Shown: positions 30,460-39,837 of the stretch, piece by piece
Layout: each line of letters opens with the position of its first letter
Position numbering within the stretch: the first letter of the stretch is position 1
Origin: Gammaproteobacteria bacterium
GTDB taxonomy: Bacteria; Pseudomonadota; Gammaproteobacteria; Steroidobacterales; Steroidobacteraceae
Length of the DNA stretch: 64,000 nucleotides
Assembly (NCBI GenBank): GCA_025357915.1
Contig: JANYLH010000027.1
Coordinates: 1-64,000, forward strand
Reading direction: 5' to 3'
Notes under the pieces: model-generated
Told to the model about the DNA's origin: nothing
What the model saw: only the letters and a program-made list of their open reading frames with translations
Databases searched by the model: none
Translations under genes and position numbers: made by a program

Positions 30460-32103
30460 TCAGCCCGGTGTTGGCTGTGACGAGGATGCTGGCGCGGCGT
30501 CGAGCGCTTGCAGGAGCGGGGAATCCGGCGCGGCCAGCACGGCGTCGAGCAGCAGCTGCGTCTCGACTCCGGCGATCCCGTCTATGGCGAGGTGATGCGC
30601 GCGCTGGAAATCCTCGACCAGCTGCGTCAGGCTGGGATCGAAGCGCGCGTTCCGCGCCTCGCCGGGCGCGGCGCCGCTCGCCTTGGACAACTGGCTGCGG
30701 AGCGCCTGCACCGCGGGGCCGCTCATGCCGGGCCGCAGTTCGGTCACCGGCCCCGCGGCGGGGCGCCACAGCACCACGCAGTCGCCATACCAGTAACGCG
30801 CCAGTTCGGCGATGCCGATGCGCGCACGGCGTGTTCCGATCTGGAGTTCCACGGCGTCGGCGCCGATGCCGGTCAGCACGACCTGATGTGTCGCGGCGCC
30901 GTCGTCGCTGAGCATGAGGACGGCGGGGCGTTTGAGCTCGCGCAGTTGCGCGAGCGAGCTGTGGAGCGTAACGCAATAGAGTCCCTGCGCTACCGCCTGC
31001 GTACAGGGGTCGGTAGCGCCCGGTACGTAACGGGCATTCCATAACTGCAGCAACCCGGTGAACGCCGCGTCGGCCGTGGTCGCCTCGCCCGCGTTCACCA
31101 GCAGCTGCGACAAGGTGGGCAAAGGCCGTGGCGCAGAGGCGCGGACCACCGCCACCTTGGCGCTGCCGGCGACGCTGGCCGTGGATCTGACGTCCGGCCG
31201 CGGGGCATAGCGCCACAGCGCACCCGCGCCGGCCAGCAGCAACAGCAGGCAGCAGGCTATCGCAACCGGCTTCATCCACGCAGGGGCCAGGACGCGGCCG
31301 AATACCTCGCCTGCAGCGCGCCGCACCAGGCCGGCGTCGATGTTGTGCCGGTCCTCGGTATAGGCGCCAAGGAGCGCCCGGTCGCAGATGACGTTGATGA
31401 CACGCGGCACGCCACCGCTGAGGCGATGGACTTCGCGCAGCGCGGCCGATCCGAAGATGTCGTTGGTGGCGCCCGCGACGCGCAGCCGGTGGCGCACGTA
31501 CGCTGCGGTGTCCTCCGGTGCCAGCGGCTGCAGGTGGCAACGCGCGGTAACGCGTTGTGCCAGCTGGCGCAGGTCGTTGCGCGCGAGCAGCTCGCGGAGC
31601 TCGGGCTGGCCAATAAGGATGATCTGCAGGAGCTTCTGCGAATCGGTCTCCAGGTTGGTGAGGAGGCGCACCTGCTCCAGCACCTCGACCGAGAGGTTCT
31701 GGGCCTCATCGACGATCAGTACTGCGCGGCGGCCTGCCGCATGCACTTCCAGCAGATGGCGGTTGAGGCGGTCGACCAGTTCCTTGCCATTGCCAGCCAG
31801 GCCAGCGCGCACGTCTATTCCCAGCTCCTCACAGATGGTCCGCAGGAATTCCAGTGGCGACAGGCGCGGATTGATGACCAACGCGATCTCGGCGTTATGC
31901 GGTGCGCGCGCCAGGAGCGAACGAATCGTCGTGGTCTTGCCGGTGCCAACCTCTCCCGTGAGCTGGATGAAGCCGCCGGCATCGTTGATGCCGTACACCA
32001 GGTGCGCCAGCGCATCGGCGTGCTGCGTGCCCAGGTACAAGTAGCGCGGGTCGGGCGTGATGGCAAAGGGTTTTTCGGCGAGGCCGAAACTGGCGAGATA
32101 CAT
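30460..32103 (-). CDS. gspA: General secretion pathway ATPase GspA/ExeA
   Basis: A 547-residue protein starting MYLASFGLAEKPFAITPDPRYLYLG, typical of the ExeA/MSHA biogenesis ATPases. Walker A is GEVGTGKTTT, Walker B VLIVDEAQNL. After the AAA+ domain (about 1-270) a helix (VAIACCLLLLLAGAGALW) crosses the membrane; the periplasmic part has a C39-peptidase-like region and a C-terminal peptidoglycan-binding domain (LRPGMSGPAVQALRSQL, DPSLTQLVEDFQRAHHLAIDGIAG). It works with GspB to place the secretin. First gene of the pair, 29 bases downstream of fadE on the same strand. Confidence 0.94.
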   Translation of the reverse strand: MYLASFGLAEKPFAITPDPRYLYLGTQHADALAHLVYGINDAGGFIQLTGEVGTGKTTTIRSLLARAPHNAEIALVINPRLSPLEFLRTICEELGIDVRAGLAGNGKELVDRLNRHLLEVHAAGRRAVLIVDEAQNLSVEVLEQVRLLTNLETDSQKLLQIILIGQPELRELLARNDLRQLAQRVTARCHLQPLAPEDTAAYVRHRLRVAGATNDIFGSAALREVHRLSGGVPRVINVICDRALLGAYTEDRHNIDAGLVRRAAGEVFGRVLAPAWMKPVAIACCLLLLLAGAGALWRYAPRPDVRSTASVAGSAKVAVVRASAPRPLPTLSQLLVNAGEATTADAAFTGLLQLWNARYVPGATDPCTQAVAQGLYCVTLHSSLAQLRELKRPAVLMLSDDGAATHQVVLTGIGADAVELQIGTRRARIGIAELARYWYGDCVVLWRPAAGPVTELRPGMSGPAVQALRSQLSKASGAAPGEARNARFDPSLTQLVEDFQRAHHLAIDGIAGVETQLLLDAVLAAPDSPLLQALDAAPASSSQPTPG

Positions 32104-32132
32104 GTGCCGGTGCGCCGTGTCAGTGAACCGCG

Positions 32133-34589
32133 TCAGCCCACGGCAGGCGGCTGGCCGGAGCGCATGCCGAGCTCAGCCGGTGCGAACTCGTCGACGTTGA
32201 CGATGTCCATGACCAGCGCGTCGTAGGCGCGGAGCGTGGCGGCTTCATCGGCGCTGAGGATGCCAAGCCCCAGGCCCTGTTCGATCTGCCCCGGCAGTTC
32301 GAGCGCGCTGATGCGCCCGGTGCGGATGCCCTCGACGCGCAGTTTCTTTTCGATGAGCTCGGCCGCCGGAGCCAGCTCGAGCGCCTGCTGGAGCTGGCCG
32401 AGCGGGTTGCCGGTGCACTGCTCGCGGTAGACGCCCGCCGTGATGCGGTCGCGCGCTTCGCACGGCGTCTGCACCAGGCTGGCGACGGCGCGCCCGAGAC
32501 GGTCGCCGGGCGCGAAATAGGTGAGGCCGCGCGGAAAGATGCACAGGCGCATCAGCCAGGCCATGGGCCGTACCGGGAAATTGCGCAGCACGCCGTGGAG
32601 CTGTTCCTGCGCCTGGTACAGCAGTTCGCGGCAACACCATTCCACGACCGGCAGGTCGGCGGCCGGGCTCCCCTGGTCCTCATGGTGCTTGAGCACCATC
32701 GAAGCCAGATACATGGAGGAGAGCACGTCACCGAGGCGGGCGGAAATACTTTCCTTCTTCTTCAGGTAGCCGCCCAGCGCCAGCATCGCCACGTCGGTGG
32801 CGAAGGCGAAGGAGGCGCTGAAGCGCTCGACATGCTGGTAATAGCGCCGCGTCGGCCCGGCATCGGGCACCGATTCGAAGCGCGCCAGGGTGAGCGCCAT
32901 GACCAGGGAGCGCGCGGCATTGGAAATCGTGAAACCGATGTGGCCGAACAGCGCCCGGTCGAACTCGTCGACGCCGCGTTCGCGGTCGGGATTGCGCGCC
33001 GCGCTCATCTCGCGCAACACGAAGGGATGGCAGCGGATCGCGCCCTGCCCGAAGATGATCAGGCTCCGCGTCAGGATGTTCGCGCCCTCGACCGTGATCG
33101 CGATCGGGACCGACTGGTAGCCGCGCCCGAGGTAATTGCGGGGCCCGAGCATGATGCCCTTGCCACCCTGCACGTCCATGGCGTCGTTGGCGACGCGCCG
33201 GCCCATCTCGGTCACGTGGTACTTGAGGATCGCGGCCGGCACTGCCGGGCGCGCGCCGGCGTCGATGGCCGCGATCGTCACGCTTCGTGCCGCATCGCAG
33301 ATGTAGGTGAGACCGACCATGCGCGCGATCACCTGCTCGACACCCTCGAACTTGCCCACCGGCATGTTGAACTGGCGGCGGATGCGCGCATAGGCGCCGG
33401 TCGCGAACACCGCGGCCTTCGCGCCGCCGGTACAGTTCGAGGGCAGCGAGATGCAGCGGCCCACCGAGAGCTGTTCGACCAGCATGCGCCAGCCCTGGCC
33501 GGCCATCTTCACGCCGCCGATGATGCAATCGAGCGGCACGAACACATCGCGCCCGCGGACCGGCCCGTTCTGGAACGGGATGTTGAGCGGCAGGTGACGC
33601 TGGCCGATCTCGACGCCCGCCGTGTCGCGGCCTATCAGCGCGCAGGTGATACCCAGATCAGTGGCGCCGCCGAGCAGTCGCTCGGGGTCGAGCATGCGGA
33701 AGGCCAGGCCGATCACGGTCGCCACCGGCGCCAGCGTGATGTAGCGCTTCGAGAAGTTGAGCCGCAGCCCGAGGACTTCCCGCCCCTGCCACAGGCCGCG
33801 GCACACGACACCGGTGTCCGGCATGGCGGCGGCGTCCGAGCCGACGCGCGGGCCGGTGAGCGCGAAGCAGGGAAGGTCCTCGCCACGCGCCAGCCGCGGC
33901 AAGTAATGGTTCTTCTGTTCCTCGGTGCCGTAATGGCTGAGCAATTCGGCGGGGCCGAGTGAATTGGGCACCGCAACCGTGGAGGCGCAGGTGACGCTGC
34001 GGCCAGCGAGCTTCACCAGCACGCAGGAATGCGCATAGGCCGAGAAGCCCAGCCCCCCATACTGCTGGCCGATGATCATCGCGAAGAAGCCGCGCGACTT
34101 GAGGAAAGCCCACACTTCCGGCGACAGGTCGCCGCGCCGGTGCGTGATGTCGAAATCGTCGAGCATCCGGCACAGTTCTTCGCACGGGCCATCGAGGAAT
34201 GCCTGCTCCTCGGCCGACAGGCGCGGCGGTGGGTTGGCGCGCAGTTTCGACCAGTCGGGATTGCCGCTGAAGAGCTCGCCATCCCACCAGACCGTGCCCG
34301 CTTCGAGCGCTTCGCGTTCCGTGCCAGACATCTTCGGCAGCAGGCGCAGGTAGGCACGCAGGAACGGACGGCTGATGAGCGCCTTGCGCAGCGGGCGCAC
34401 GTTGCACAACCACAGCAGCGCCAGCATCAGCCACAGCGCGCCCTGCCAGATGCCGCCCGGGTTCCCGAAGCGCATGTAGGCGGCGAGCAGCAGCGTGAAG
34501 GCCAGCGTGTAGATCAGCAGGGGCAGCCGACGGTAGGCGAAGTACACCACCGCCAGCACGAAAACGAAGGTGATTGCGGCGCCAGCCAT
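32133..34589 (-). CDS. fadE: FadE-type acyl-CoA dehydrogenase
   Basis: An 818-residue protein, the length of gammaproteobacterial FadE and twice that of ordinary acyl-CoA dehydrogenases. Two N-terminal helices (ITFVFVLAVVYFAYRRLPLLIYTLAFTLLLAAY) anchor it to the inner membrane. The dehydrogenase core has FAMIIGQQYGGLGFSAYAHS, CFALTGPRVGSDAAAMPDTG and YLGRGYQSVPIAITVEGANILTRSLIIFGQGAIRCHPF, the last holding the catalytic Glu region. A helical C-terminal extension follows. It catalyses the first step of fatty-acid beta-oxidation. Confidence 0.95.
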   Translation of the reverse strand: MAGAAITFVFVLAVVYFAYRRLPLLIYTLAFTLLLAAYMRFGNPGGIWQGALWLMLALLWLCNVRPLRKALISRPFLRAYLRLLPKMSGTEREALEAGTVWWDGELFSGNPDWSKLRANPPPRLSAEEQAFLDGPCEELCRMLDDFDITHRRGDLSPEVWAFLKSRGFFAMIIGQQYGGLGFSAYAHSCVLVKLAGRSVTCASTVAVPNSLGPAELLSHYGTEEQKNHYLPRLARGEDLPCFALTGPRVGSDAAAMPDTGVVCRGLWQGREVLGLRLNFSKRYITLAPVATVIGLAFRMLDPERLLGGATDLGITCALIGRDTAGVEIGQRHLPLNIPFQNGPVRGRDVFVPLDCIIGGVKMAGQGWRMLVEQLSVGRCISLPSNCTGGAKAAVFATGAYARIRRQFNMPVGKFEGVEQVIARMVGLTYICDAARSVTIAAIDAGARPAVPAAILKYHVTEMGRRVANDAMDVQGGKGIMLGPRNYLGRGYQSVPIAITVEGANILTRSLIIFGQGAIRCHPFVLREMSAARNPDRERGVDEFDRALFGHIGFTISNAARSLVMALTLARFESVPDAGPTRRYYQHVERFSASFAFATDVAMLALGGYLKKKESISARLGDVLSSMYLASMVLKHHEDQGSPAADLPVVEWCCRELLYQAQEQLHGVLRNFPVRPMAWLMRLCIFPRGLTYFAPGDRLGRAVASLVQTPCEARDRITAGVYREQCTGNPLGQLQQALELAPAAELIEKKLRVEGIRTGRISALELPGQIEQGLGLGILSADEAATLRAYDALVMDIVNVDEFAPAELGMRSGQPPAVG

Positions 34590-34626
34590 GGCGCAATACT
34601 AGTCCTCGCGCGTCCGGCGCGCGAGC

Positions 34627-35607
34627 CTAGCCGAGCAGTTCCCTGACCCCGTCGCGCTCCTCGCGCAGCTCCGTCTCGGTGGCGCGCAGCTTGCCGCGGC
34701 TGAATTCGTCGATGCTCAATCCCTGGACGATCTGGTACTGGCCGTCGCGGCAGGTCACGGGGTAGGAATAGATGATACCGGTGCCGATGCCGTAGCTGCC
34801 GTCGGCCGGGATGGCCATGCTGACCCAGTCGCCCTCGGCCGTGCCGCTGAACCAGGTACGCATGTGATCGAGTGCGGCCGATGCGGCCGAGGCGGCCGAA
34901 GAAGAGCCACGGGCCTTGATCACGGCCGCGCCGCGCTGCTGCACGGTCGGGATGAACGTCTGTTCGATCCAGGCGGCATCGACCAGGCTCTTTGCGCTCT
35001 TGCCGGCGACCAGCGCATGACTGACATCCGGATACTGGGTTGAGGAGTGGTTGCCCCAGATCGTCATGCGACGGATGTCGGTGACATGGGTACCGGTCTT
35101 CTCCGCCAGCTGCGAGAGCGCGCGATTGTGATCGAGGCGCGTCATTGCGGTGAACTGCCCGGCCGGCAGGCCCGGCGCGTTGGCCTGCGCTATCAGGGCG
35201 TTGGTGTTCGCGGGGTTGCCGACCACCAGCACCCGCACCTGCCGATCGGCAACCGCATCGAGCGCCTTGCCCTGCACCGAGAAGATCTGTGCGTTGGCGA
35301 GCAGCAGGTCCTTGCGCTCCATGCCCGGGCCGCGCGGGCGCGCGCCCACCAGCATCGCCGCGTGGCAATCGCGAAACGCCACGCGCGCGTCGTCGGTCGC
35401 GACCACCTTGTTGAGCGTCGGAAACGCGCAGTCGTTGAGTTCCATGACCACGCCGCCGAGGCCCGGGAGCGCCGCGGTGATTTCCAGCAGGTGCAGGTTC
35501 ACCGGCTGGTCGGCCCCCAGCATCTGGCCGGAGGCCACGCGAAAGGCGAGGGCGTAGCCGATCTGGCCGGCGGCGCCGGTGATCGCGACGTTCATGGGTT
35601 TCTTCAT
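34627..35607 (-). CDS. mdh: Malate dehydrogenase
   Basis: A 326-residue cytosolic enzyme. [22 protein letters not shown] binds [16 protein letters not shown] is the N-P-x-N-T-N substrate region, [13 protein letters not shown] contains the family's T-R-L-D-H-N-R, and [16 protein letters not shown] holds the catalytic His. Matches the group of bacterial malate dehydrogenases close to the eukaryotic cytosolic type. It interconverts malate and oxaloacetate in the TCA cycle. The gene stands 38 bases before fadE on the same strand and diverges from dps. Confidence 0.96.
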   Translation of the reverse strand: MKKPMNVAITGAAGQIGYALAFRVASGQMLGADQPVNLHLLEITAALPGLGGVVMELNDCAFPTLNKVVATDDARVAFRDCHAAMLVGARPRGPGMERKDLLLANAQIFSVQGKALDAVADRQVRVLVVGNPANTNALIAQANAPGLPAGQFTAMTRLDHNRALSQLAEKTGTHVTDIRRMTIWGNHSSTQYPDVSHALVAGKSAKSLVDAAWIEQTFIPTVQQRGAAVIKARGSSSAASAASAALDHMRTWFSGTAEGDWVSMAIPADGSYGIGTGIIYSYPVTCRDGQYQIVQGLSIDEFSRGKLRATETELREERDGVRELLG

Positions 35608-35750
35608 GCGTGACTCCAGGCTGGGCGGGACAGCACCGATTCTAATGGGAATCGGCGCCGGAGTAATCAGCGCCGCCCACGCGGGCGTCGGCGTCGGGGT
35701 CGGCCGGGGCAGCGACCTGCGCGGATACCTCGATTGCTAGCGACATTTTG

Positions 35751-35765
35751 ATAGAAACTGTCTAT
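35751..35765. promoter_or_regulatory. OxyR-like half-operator upstream of dps
   Basis: ATAG-N7-CTAT (ATAG 35751-35754, CTAT 35762-35765), a perfect half of the OxyR consensus ATAG-N7-CTAT-N7-ATAG-N7-CTAT; the next two quarter sites read ATCT (35773) and CGAT (35784), each partly matched. It is 93 bases before the dps ATG and fits peroxide control by the OxyR encoded at 56069. Confidence 0.6.
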
Positions 35766-35857
35766 CGAACTGATCTAAACAGGCGATTGGCCGCCGGCTC
35801 GCCGGCCACGCAGACTCCTGTTCGCCAGCGTCCAGCTGGCCACATCAGGAGACCTTC

Positions 35858-36340
35858 ATGCATCCGACCCGCAACAATCTGCCGGCCCGCAGCCGCGCTC
35901 GCCTTGAAACCCTCCTCAACCAGAGGCTGGCCGACGCGATCGACCTGGCGGCAGCGGCCAAGCAGGCACACTGGAACGTCAGGGGCCCCGATTTCATCGC
36001 CCTGCATGGCCTGTTCGACCAGGTGCACGGCACCATCGAGGGGCACGTCGACACGCTGGCGGAGCGCGTCAGCGCCATCGGCGGCACGGCGCGCGGCACC
36101 ATCGCCGCCGTGGCACGCGGCAGTTCGCTGCCGCCCTATCCGGAAGCCCTCAGCGCGGGGCCCGCGCACCTGGCGGCGCTCGCCGACCGGATGGCGGGGT
36201 TTGGCGCCGGGGTGCGCGCCGCAATCGCGGCCGCGGACAAGCTCGGTGACGCCGGCACCGCGGACCTGTTCACGGCCATCTCGCGTGACGCCGACAAACA
36301 GCTGTGGCAGCTCGAAGCCCACCTGCACGCCGCCCACTAG
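35858..36340 (+). CDS. dps: Dps-family DNA-binding ferritin-like protein
   Basis: A 160-residue four-helix protein. AAAAKQAHWNVRGPDFIALHGLFDQVHGTIEGHVDTLAERVSAIGG carries the ferroxidase ligands (A-H-W-N-V, H-x-x-F-D, and D/E in H-V-D-T-L-A-E-R). A short basic N-terminus (MHPTRNNLPARSRARLE) could bind DNA. It forms 12-subunit cages that use peroxide to oxidise iron and protect DNA. GGAGA lies before the ATG. The OxyR-like motif upstream suggests peroxide induction. Confidence 0.94.
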   Translation: MHPTRNNLPARSRARLETLLNQRLADAIDLAAAAKQAHWNVRGPDFIALHGLFDQVHGTIEGHVDTLAERVSAIGGTARGTIAAVARGSSLPPYPEALSAGPAHLAALADRMAGFGAGVRAAIAAADKLGDAGTADLFTAISRDADKQLWQLEAHLHAAH

Positions 36341-36400
36341 GGCTTGTTGGCACCGTCCGGAGGTAAGATGCCCGGATCAGGGGCAGCACATGAATGAACG

Positions 36401-37528
36401 GTGTATTGCGTAGCACGCCAGCAGGCTGACGGCATCGAGCTCGCGTTGCACGGCGAGTGGCGTGCCGCAACGTTCGGCGCCATCCAGGCCGAGCTCGCCG
36501 TGCTCCTCCCAGCCGGCGCTCGCCGGCTGCGGATCGACGCGACCGGGGCGCGCTTCGATCTCTCCGGTGCCTGGTTGCTGCACGACTATCTGGCTGCCGC
36601 CGCGGCCGCCGGGGCGCAGGCCGAGTTCACAGGCGCACCGCCGCCCCCGCTGGCGCTGATCGGGCGCACCTTGAGCGACGGGCAGGTGGAGCGCAGCGCG
36701 GATGCCGCCGGCCAGACCGTGTGGCTGGATCCGGCGGTGGCGGTCGAGGGGCTGGGGCGGATCGCAGTCGGCGTGTGGCGCCTGATCGAATCGCTCCTCG
36801 AGTTCCTGGGCCGCGTCAGTTTCGCCTTCGGCCGTGCGAGCACGCATCTGCGGCGCTGGCGTCCGACGTCGATCGCACGCCACGTGTATGACACGGGCAT
36901 CACGGCAATCCCGATCGTGGCGCTGATCGCTTTCCTGATCGCGGTGATCCTGGCCTACATGGGCGCGCAGCAGCTGCGCAAGTTCGGCGCCGACATCTAC
37001 GTCGTCGACCTGGTCACCGTGGGCGTGCTGCGCGAGCTTGGCGTACTGCTCACCGCCATCATTGTTGCCGGCCGGTCCGGCAGCGCCTTTGCCGCGGAGA
37101 TCGGCGCCATGCGCCTCAACGAGGAAGTGGACGCGCTGCGGGCGATCGGCGTCGATCCGATCGAGGTGCTGGTGCTGCCACGGGTGATCGGCCTGGTGAT
37201 CGCGCTGCCGCTGCTGACGGTGATCGCCGACGCCATCGGCCTCGCGGGCGGTGGGCTCCTGTGCCACACCCTGCTCGGCATGCCGATGGCGCAGTTCCTG
37301 AACCGCGCCGACGAGGCCATCGCCTCGACGACCTTCTGGGTGGGCCTGATCAAGGCGCCCGTGTTCGCGCTGCTGATCGCGCTGTCGGGCACCTGGTGCG
37401 GGCTGCGGGTGCGCGGCTCCTCGCGCGATCTGGGCCGCCTGACCACACTGGCGGTCGTGCAGGCCATTTTCTTCGTGATCTTCGCCGATGCGCTGTTCGC
37501 CGTGCTGTTCATGGAGTTGGACATCTGA
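36401..37528 (+). CDS. mlaE: MlaE-type lipid ABC permease with fused N-terminal STAS (MlaB-like) domain
   Basis: A 375-residue protein from GTG 36401. Residues 1-90 (ADGIELALHGEWRAATFGAIQAELAVLL, IDATGARFDLSGAWLLHDYL) look like a STAS domain such as MlaB, which in E. coli is a separate subunit. The permease follows: GITAIPIVALIAFLIAVILAYMGA, ELGVLLTAIIVAGRSGSAFAAEIGAMRLNEEVDALRAIG (the conserved MlaE loop) and about five helices. It moves phospholipids between inner membrane and periplasm with MlaF and MlaD. Its stop overlaps the mlaF start by one base. Confidence 0.92.
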   Translation: MYCVARQQADGIELALHGEWRAATFGAIQAELAVLLPAGARRLRIDATGARFDLSGAWLLHDYLAAAAAAGAQAEFTGAPPPPLALIGRTLSDGQVERSADAAGQTVWLDPAVAVEGLGRIAVGVWRLIESLLEFLGRVSFAFGRASTHLRRWRPTSIARHVYDTGITAIPIVALIAFLIAVILAYMGAQQLRKFGADIYVVDLVTVGVLRELGVLLTAIIVAGRSGSAFAAEIGAMRLNEEVDALRAIGVDPIEVLVLPRVIGLVIALPLLTVIADAIGLAGGGLLCHTLLGMPMAQFLNRADEAIASTTFWVGLIKAPVFALLIALSGTWCGLRVRGSSRDLGRLTTLAVVQAIFFVIFADALFAVLFMELDI

Positions 37529-38292
37529 TGGCTGCCATCGTCGAAGTGCGCGGCCTGGTCAACGGATTCGGGCGGCAGATCGTGCACCGCGATCTCGGCA
37601 TGAGCGTCGAGGAGGGCGAGGTCTTCGGGATCGTCGGCGGTTCCGGCTCGGGCAAGTCGGTACTGCTGCGCACGATTCTGGGGCTGCAGCGGCCGCGCGC
37701 CGGCACGGTGCTGCTCGGCGGGCGCGACATCACCCGCATGAGCAACGCGGAGCTGCGCAGCGTCAAGGCCGGGTACGGGGTCACCTTCCAGCACGGCGCG
37801 CTGTTCACCTCGCTCACGGTGCTGCAAAACGTCCAGCTGCCGATGATCGAGCACCTGCAGCTGCCGCGGCGGGCGCTGGATGAACTGGCGCTGCTCAAGC
37901 TCCGGCTGGTCGGCCTGGGGCCCGACGCGGCCGGCAAATACCCGGCGCAGCTCTCGGGCGGCATGGTGAAGCGCGCGGCGCTGGCGCGGGCGCTGGCGCT
38001 CGATCCGCGCCTGCTGTTTCTGGACGAGCCCACCTCCGGGCTCGACCCGATCGGCGCGCAGGCCTTCGACGAACTGGTGGTGTACCTGCAGCGCGAGCTG
38101 CAGCTCACGGTGGTGATGATCACACACGACCTCGACACCCTGTTTGGCACCTGCACACGCGTTGGCGTGCTGGTGGAAGGGCGCATGGTCACCGATACGA
38201 TGGCCGGCATCGTCCACAATCCGCAGCCGTGGATTCATGCATACTTCCAGGGCCAGCGGGCGCTGCGCCGGGGGGATCAACATGGAGCGTGA
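37528..38292 (+). CDS. mlaF: MlaF-type ABC transporter ATPase
   Basis: A 254-residue ATPase. Walker A GGSGSGKSVLLRTILGL, Q-loop TFQHGALFTSLTV (typical for MlaF), signature YPAQLSGGMVKRAALARALA, Walker B LLFLDEPTSGLDPIGA and the H-loop VMITHDLDTLF. Start ATG 37528, directly at the mlaE stop. Powers phospholipid transport. It overlaps mlaD by 11 bases. Confidence 0.95.
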   Translation: MAAIVEVRGLVNGFGRQIVHRDLGMSVEEGEVFGIVGGSGSGKSVLLRTILGLQRPRAGTVLLGGRDITRMSNAELRSVKAGYGVTFQHGALFTSLTVLQNVQLPMIEHLQLPRRALDELALLKLRLVGLGPDAAGKYPAQLSGGMVKRAALARALALDPRLLFLDEPTSGLDPIGAQAFDELVVYLQRELQLTVVMITHDLDTLFGTCTRVGVLVEGRMVTDTMAGIVHNPQPWIHAYFQGQRALRRGDQHGA

Positions 38293-39226
38293 GGCCAATT
38301 ACGTCGCCGTCGGCGCCTTCGTGCTGCTGGTGGCGACCATGGCGGCGCTGTTCGTTTACTGGTACAGCGACGGCCGCGACCAGCGCAACTACACGCGCTA
38401 TGAAGTGTATTTCGACGGCAGCGTGAGCGGCCTGTCCACGGGCGGCCAGGTGCGCTACCTGGGTGTCGATGTCGGCCGCGTGGTGCGCATCCGCGTCGAC
38501 CAGCGCGCCGCCGATCGTGTCCAGGTCATCGTCGACGTCGATGCCAGCGCGCCGATCTCCGCGCGCACGGTTGCGGAACTCTCGCTGCAGGGCGTGACCG
38601 GACTCCTCTATATCGACCTGCAGCAACAGCAGCCGGGCGCGCAGAGCGAGCGGCTCATGGAGCCGGTCCCAGGCGATCGGTATCCCGTGATCCGCTCGAT
38701 CCGTTCGAATTTCGACGTGTTCCTGAGCAGCCTGCCGCAGATGGCGAGCCGCGTCGGCGAGCTGGCGACGCGGGCCAACCGCCTGCTCTCGGACGACAAC
38801 ATCGCATCGTTCAATCGCCTGGTCGCCAATCTCGACCGCACCGGCGCTACGCTCCCGCAGACCGCGCGCGAGGTCGGTCAGCTGGTCGCCGAGTTGCGCG
38901 CCGTGACGGCCGACGCCCATACCGTTGTCGCCGACGTCCGGGCCGCCACGGCGAGCGCGGCGCCGGATCTGGCGGGGACCATGGCGCGGCTGCGGGTCAC
39001 GGCCGACCACCTGGCGGCCGCGAGCGAGCAACTCGACGGGCTGCTGGCGGAGAATCGCGGCCCGCTGCGCGGGTTCGCGCACCAGAGCCTGCCGCAGGTC
39101 GAGGCACTGGTGCATGACGCGCGCCAGGCGGCGCGCGAGTTCCAGGAGCTGTCGAAGAGCCTGCGCGAGAATCCTTCGCAGCTGCTGTACCAGCCCTCGA
39201 GCGCTGGCGTGGAGATACCGAGATGA
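38282..39226 (+). CDS. mlaD: MCE-domain lipid-binding protein (MlaD-like)
   Basis: A 314-residue protein: an N-terminal membrane helix (NYVAVGAFVLLVATMAALFVYWY), one MCE domain (YEVYFDGSVSGLSTGGQVRYLGVDVGRVVRI, VAELSLQGVTGLLYIDLQ), then a long helical region of about 150 residues (PQMASRVGELATRANRLLSDDNIASFNRLVANLDRTGATLPQTAREV). MlaD forms a hexameric ring in the periplasm that guides lipids. It is longer than E. coli MlaD because of the helical tail, which could form a tunnel or reach towards the outer membrane. Start ATG 38282. Confidence 0.92.
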   Translation: MEREANYVAVGAFVLLVATMAALFVYWYSDGRDQRNYTRYEVYFDGSVSGLSTGGQVRYLGVDVGRVVRIRVDQRAADRVQVIVDVDASAPISARTVAELSLQGVTGLLYIDLQQQQPGAQSERLMEPVPGDRYPVIRSIRSNFDVFLSSLPQMASRVGELATRANRLLSDDNIASFNRLVANLDRTGATLPQTAREVGQLVAELRAVTADAHTVVADVRAATASAAPDLAGTMARLRVTADHLAAASEQLDGLLAENRGPLRGFAHQSLPQVEALVHDARQAAREFQELSKSLRENPSQLLYQPSSAGVEIPR

Positions 39227-39837
39227 CGCCGAAAGCATTCCCGGCTGGCGCCTTCGCCGCCTGCGTCGCGATCTTGTGCGCGGGCTGCGCCGGACTCCAC
39301 AGCAGTCAGGTCGCCTCGCAGATCTATACGCTCGAGCCGGCGCAGCCGCCGGCAGCGGCGCCAGCGGGCGCCGTGGCTGGCAGCGTGACCGTACGGGTGC
39401 TGCGTCCGCTGGCGGCGCCGGGCCTCGATACCGACCGGATCGCCGTGGTCCGTGAGGCGCAGCGCCTCGATTACTTCGCGGCGAGCCGCTGGCCAGGCCC
39501 GCTCCCCGACCTGCTGCAGAATCTGGCGATCGATGCCTTGCGCGCTGCGGGGCGATTCCGGGCCGTGCAGCCCGACGCCACGGCGTTTGCCGCGGACGAC
39601 GTGCTGCAGATCGAGATCCGCCGCTGCCAGGCGGAGTACACGGCCGATGGGTCGCCCGTGGTGCGCGTGCAGCTGCTGGCCACGCTCGGCCGGCAGAGTG
39701 ATCGCACGCTGCTCGCCAGCGTCACGGCCGAGAGCAGCCGGAGCGCGGGCGCGAACCGGATGCAGGCCGTGGTCGCGGCCTTCCAGGGCGCGGTAGGCGA
39801 GGCGCTGGCGCAACTCGCCGCGAATCTGGCGCCCTAG
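39223..39837 (+). CDS. ABC-type transport auxiliary lipoprotein (PqiC/YmbA-like)
   Basis: A 204-residue protein with a signal peptide ([18 protein letters not shown]) whose C-A-G-C is an imperfect lipobox (Cys rather than Leu at -3). [49 protein letters not shown] and [17 protein letters not shown] are typical of the ABC-type transport auxiliary lipoprotein family found at the end of MCE operons. Probably anchored to the outer membrane facing MlaD. It overlaps mlaD by four bases (ATGA) and shares its stop-codon bases CTAG with the convergent glutathione reductase gene. Confidence 0.88.
   Translation: MTPKAFPAGAFAACVAILCAGCAGLHSSQVASQIYTLEPAQPPAAAPAGAVAGSVTVRVLRPLAAPGLDTDRIAVVREAQRLDYFAASRWPGPLPDLLQNLAIDALRAAGRFRAVQPDATAFAADDVLQIEIRRCQAEYTADGSPVVRVQLLATLGRQSDRTLLASVTAESSRSAGANRMQAVVAAFQGAVGEALAQLAANLAP

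Noticed and set aside
36377-38298. Long minus-strand open frames (296 and 433 codons)
   Set aside because: Both lie antisense to mlaE, mlaF and the start of mlaD, which form an ordered operon with clear motifs.
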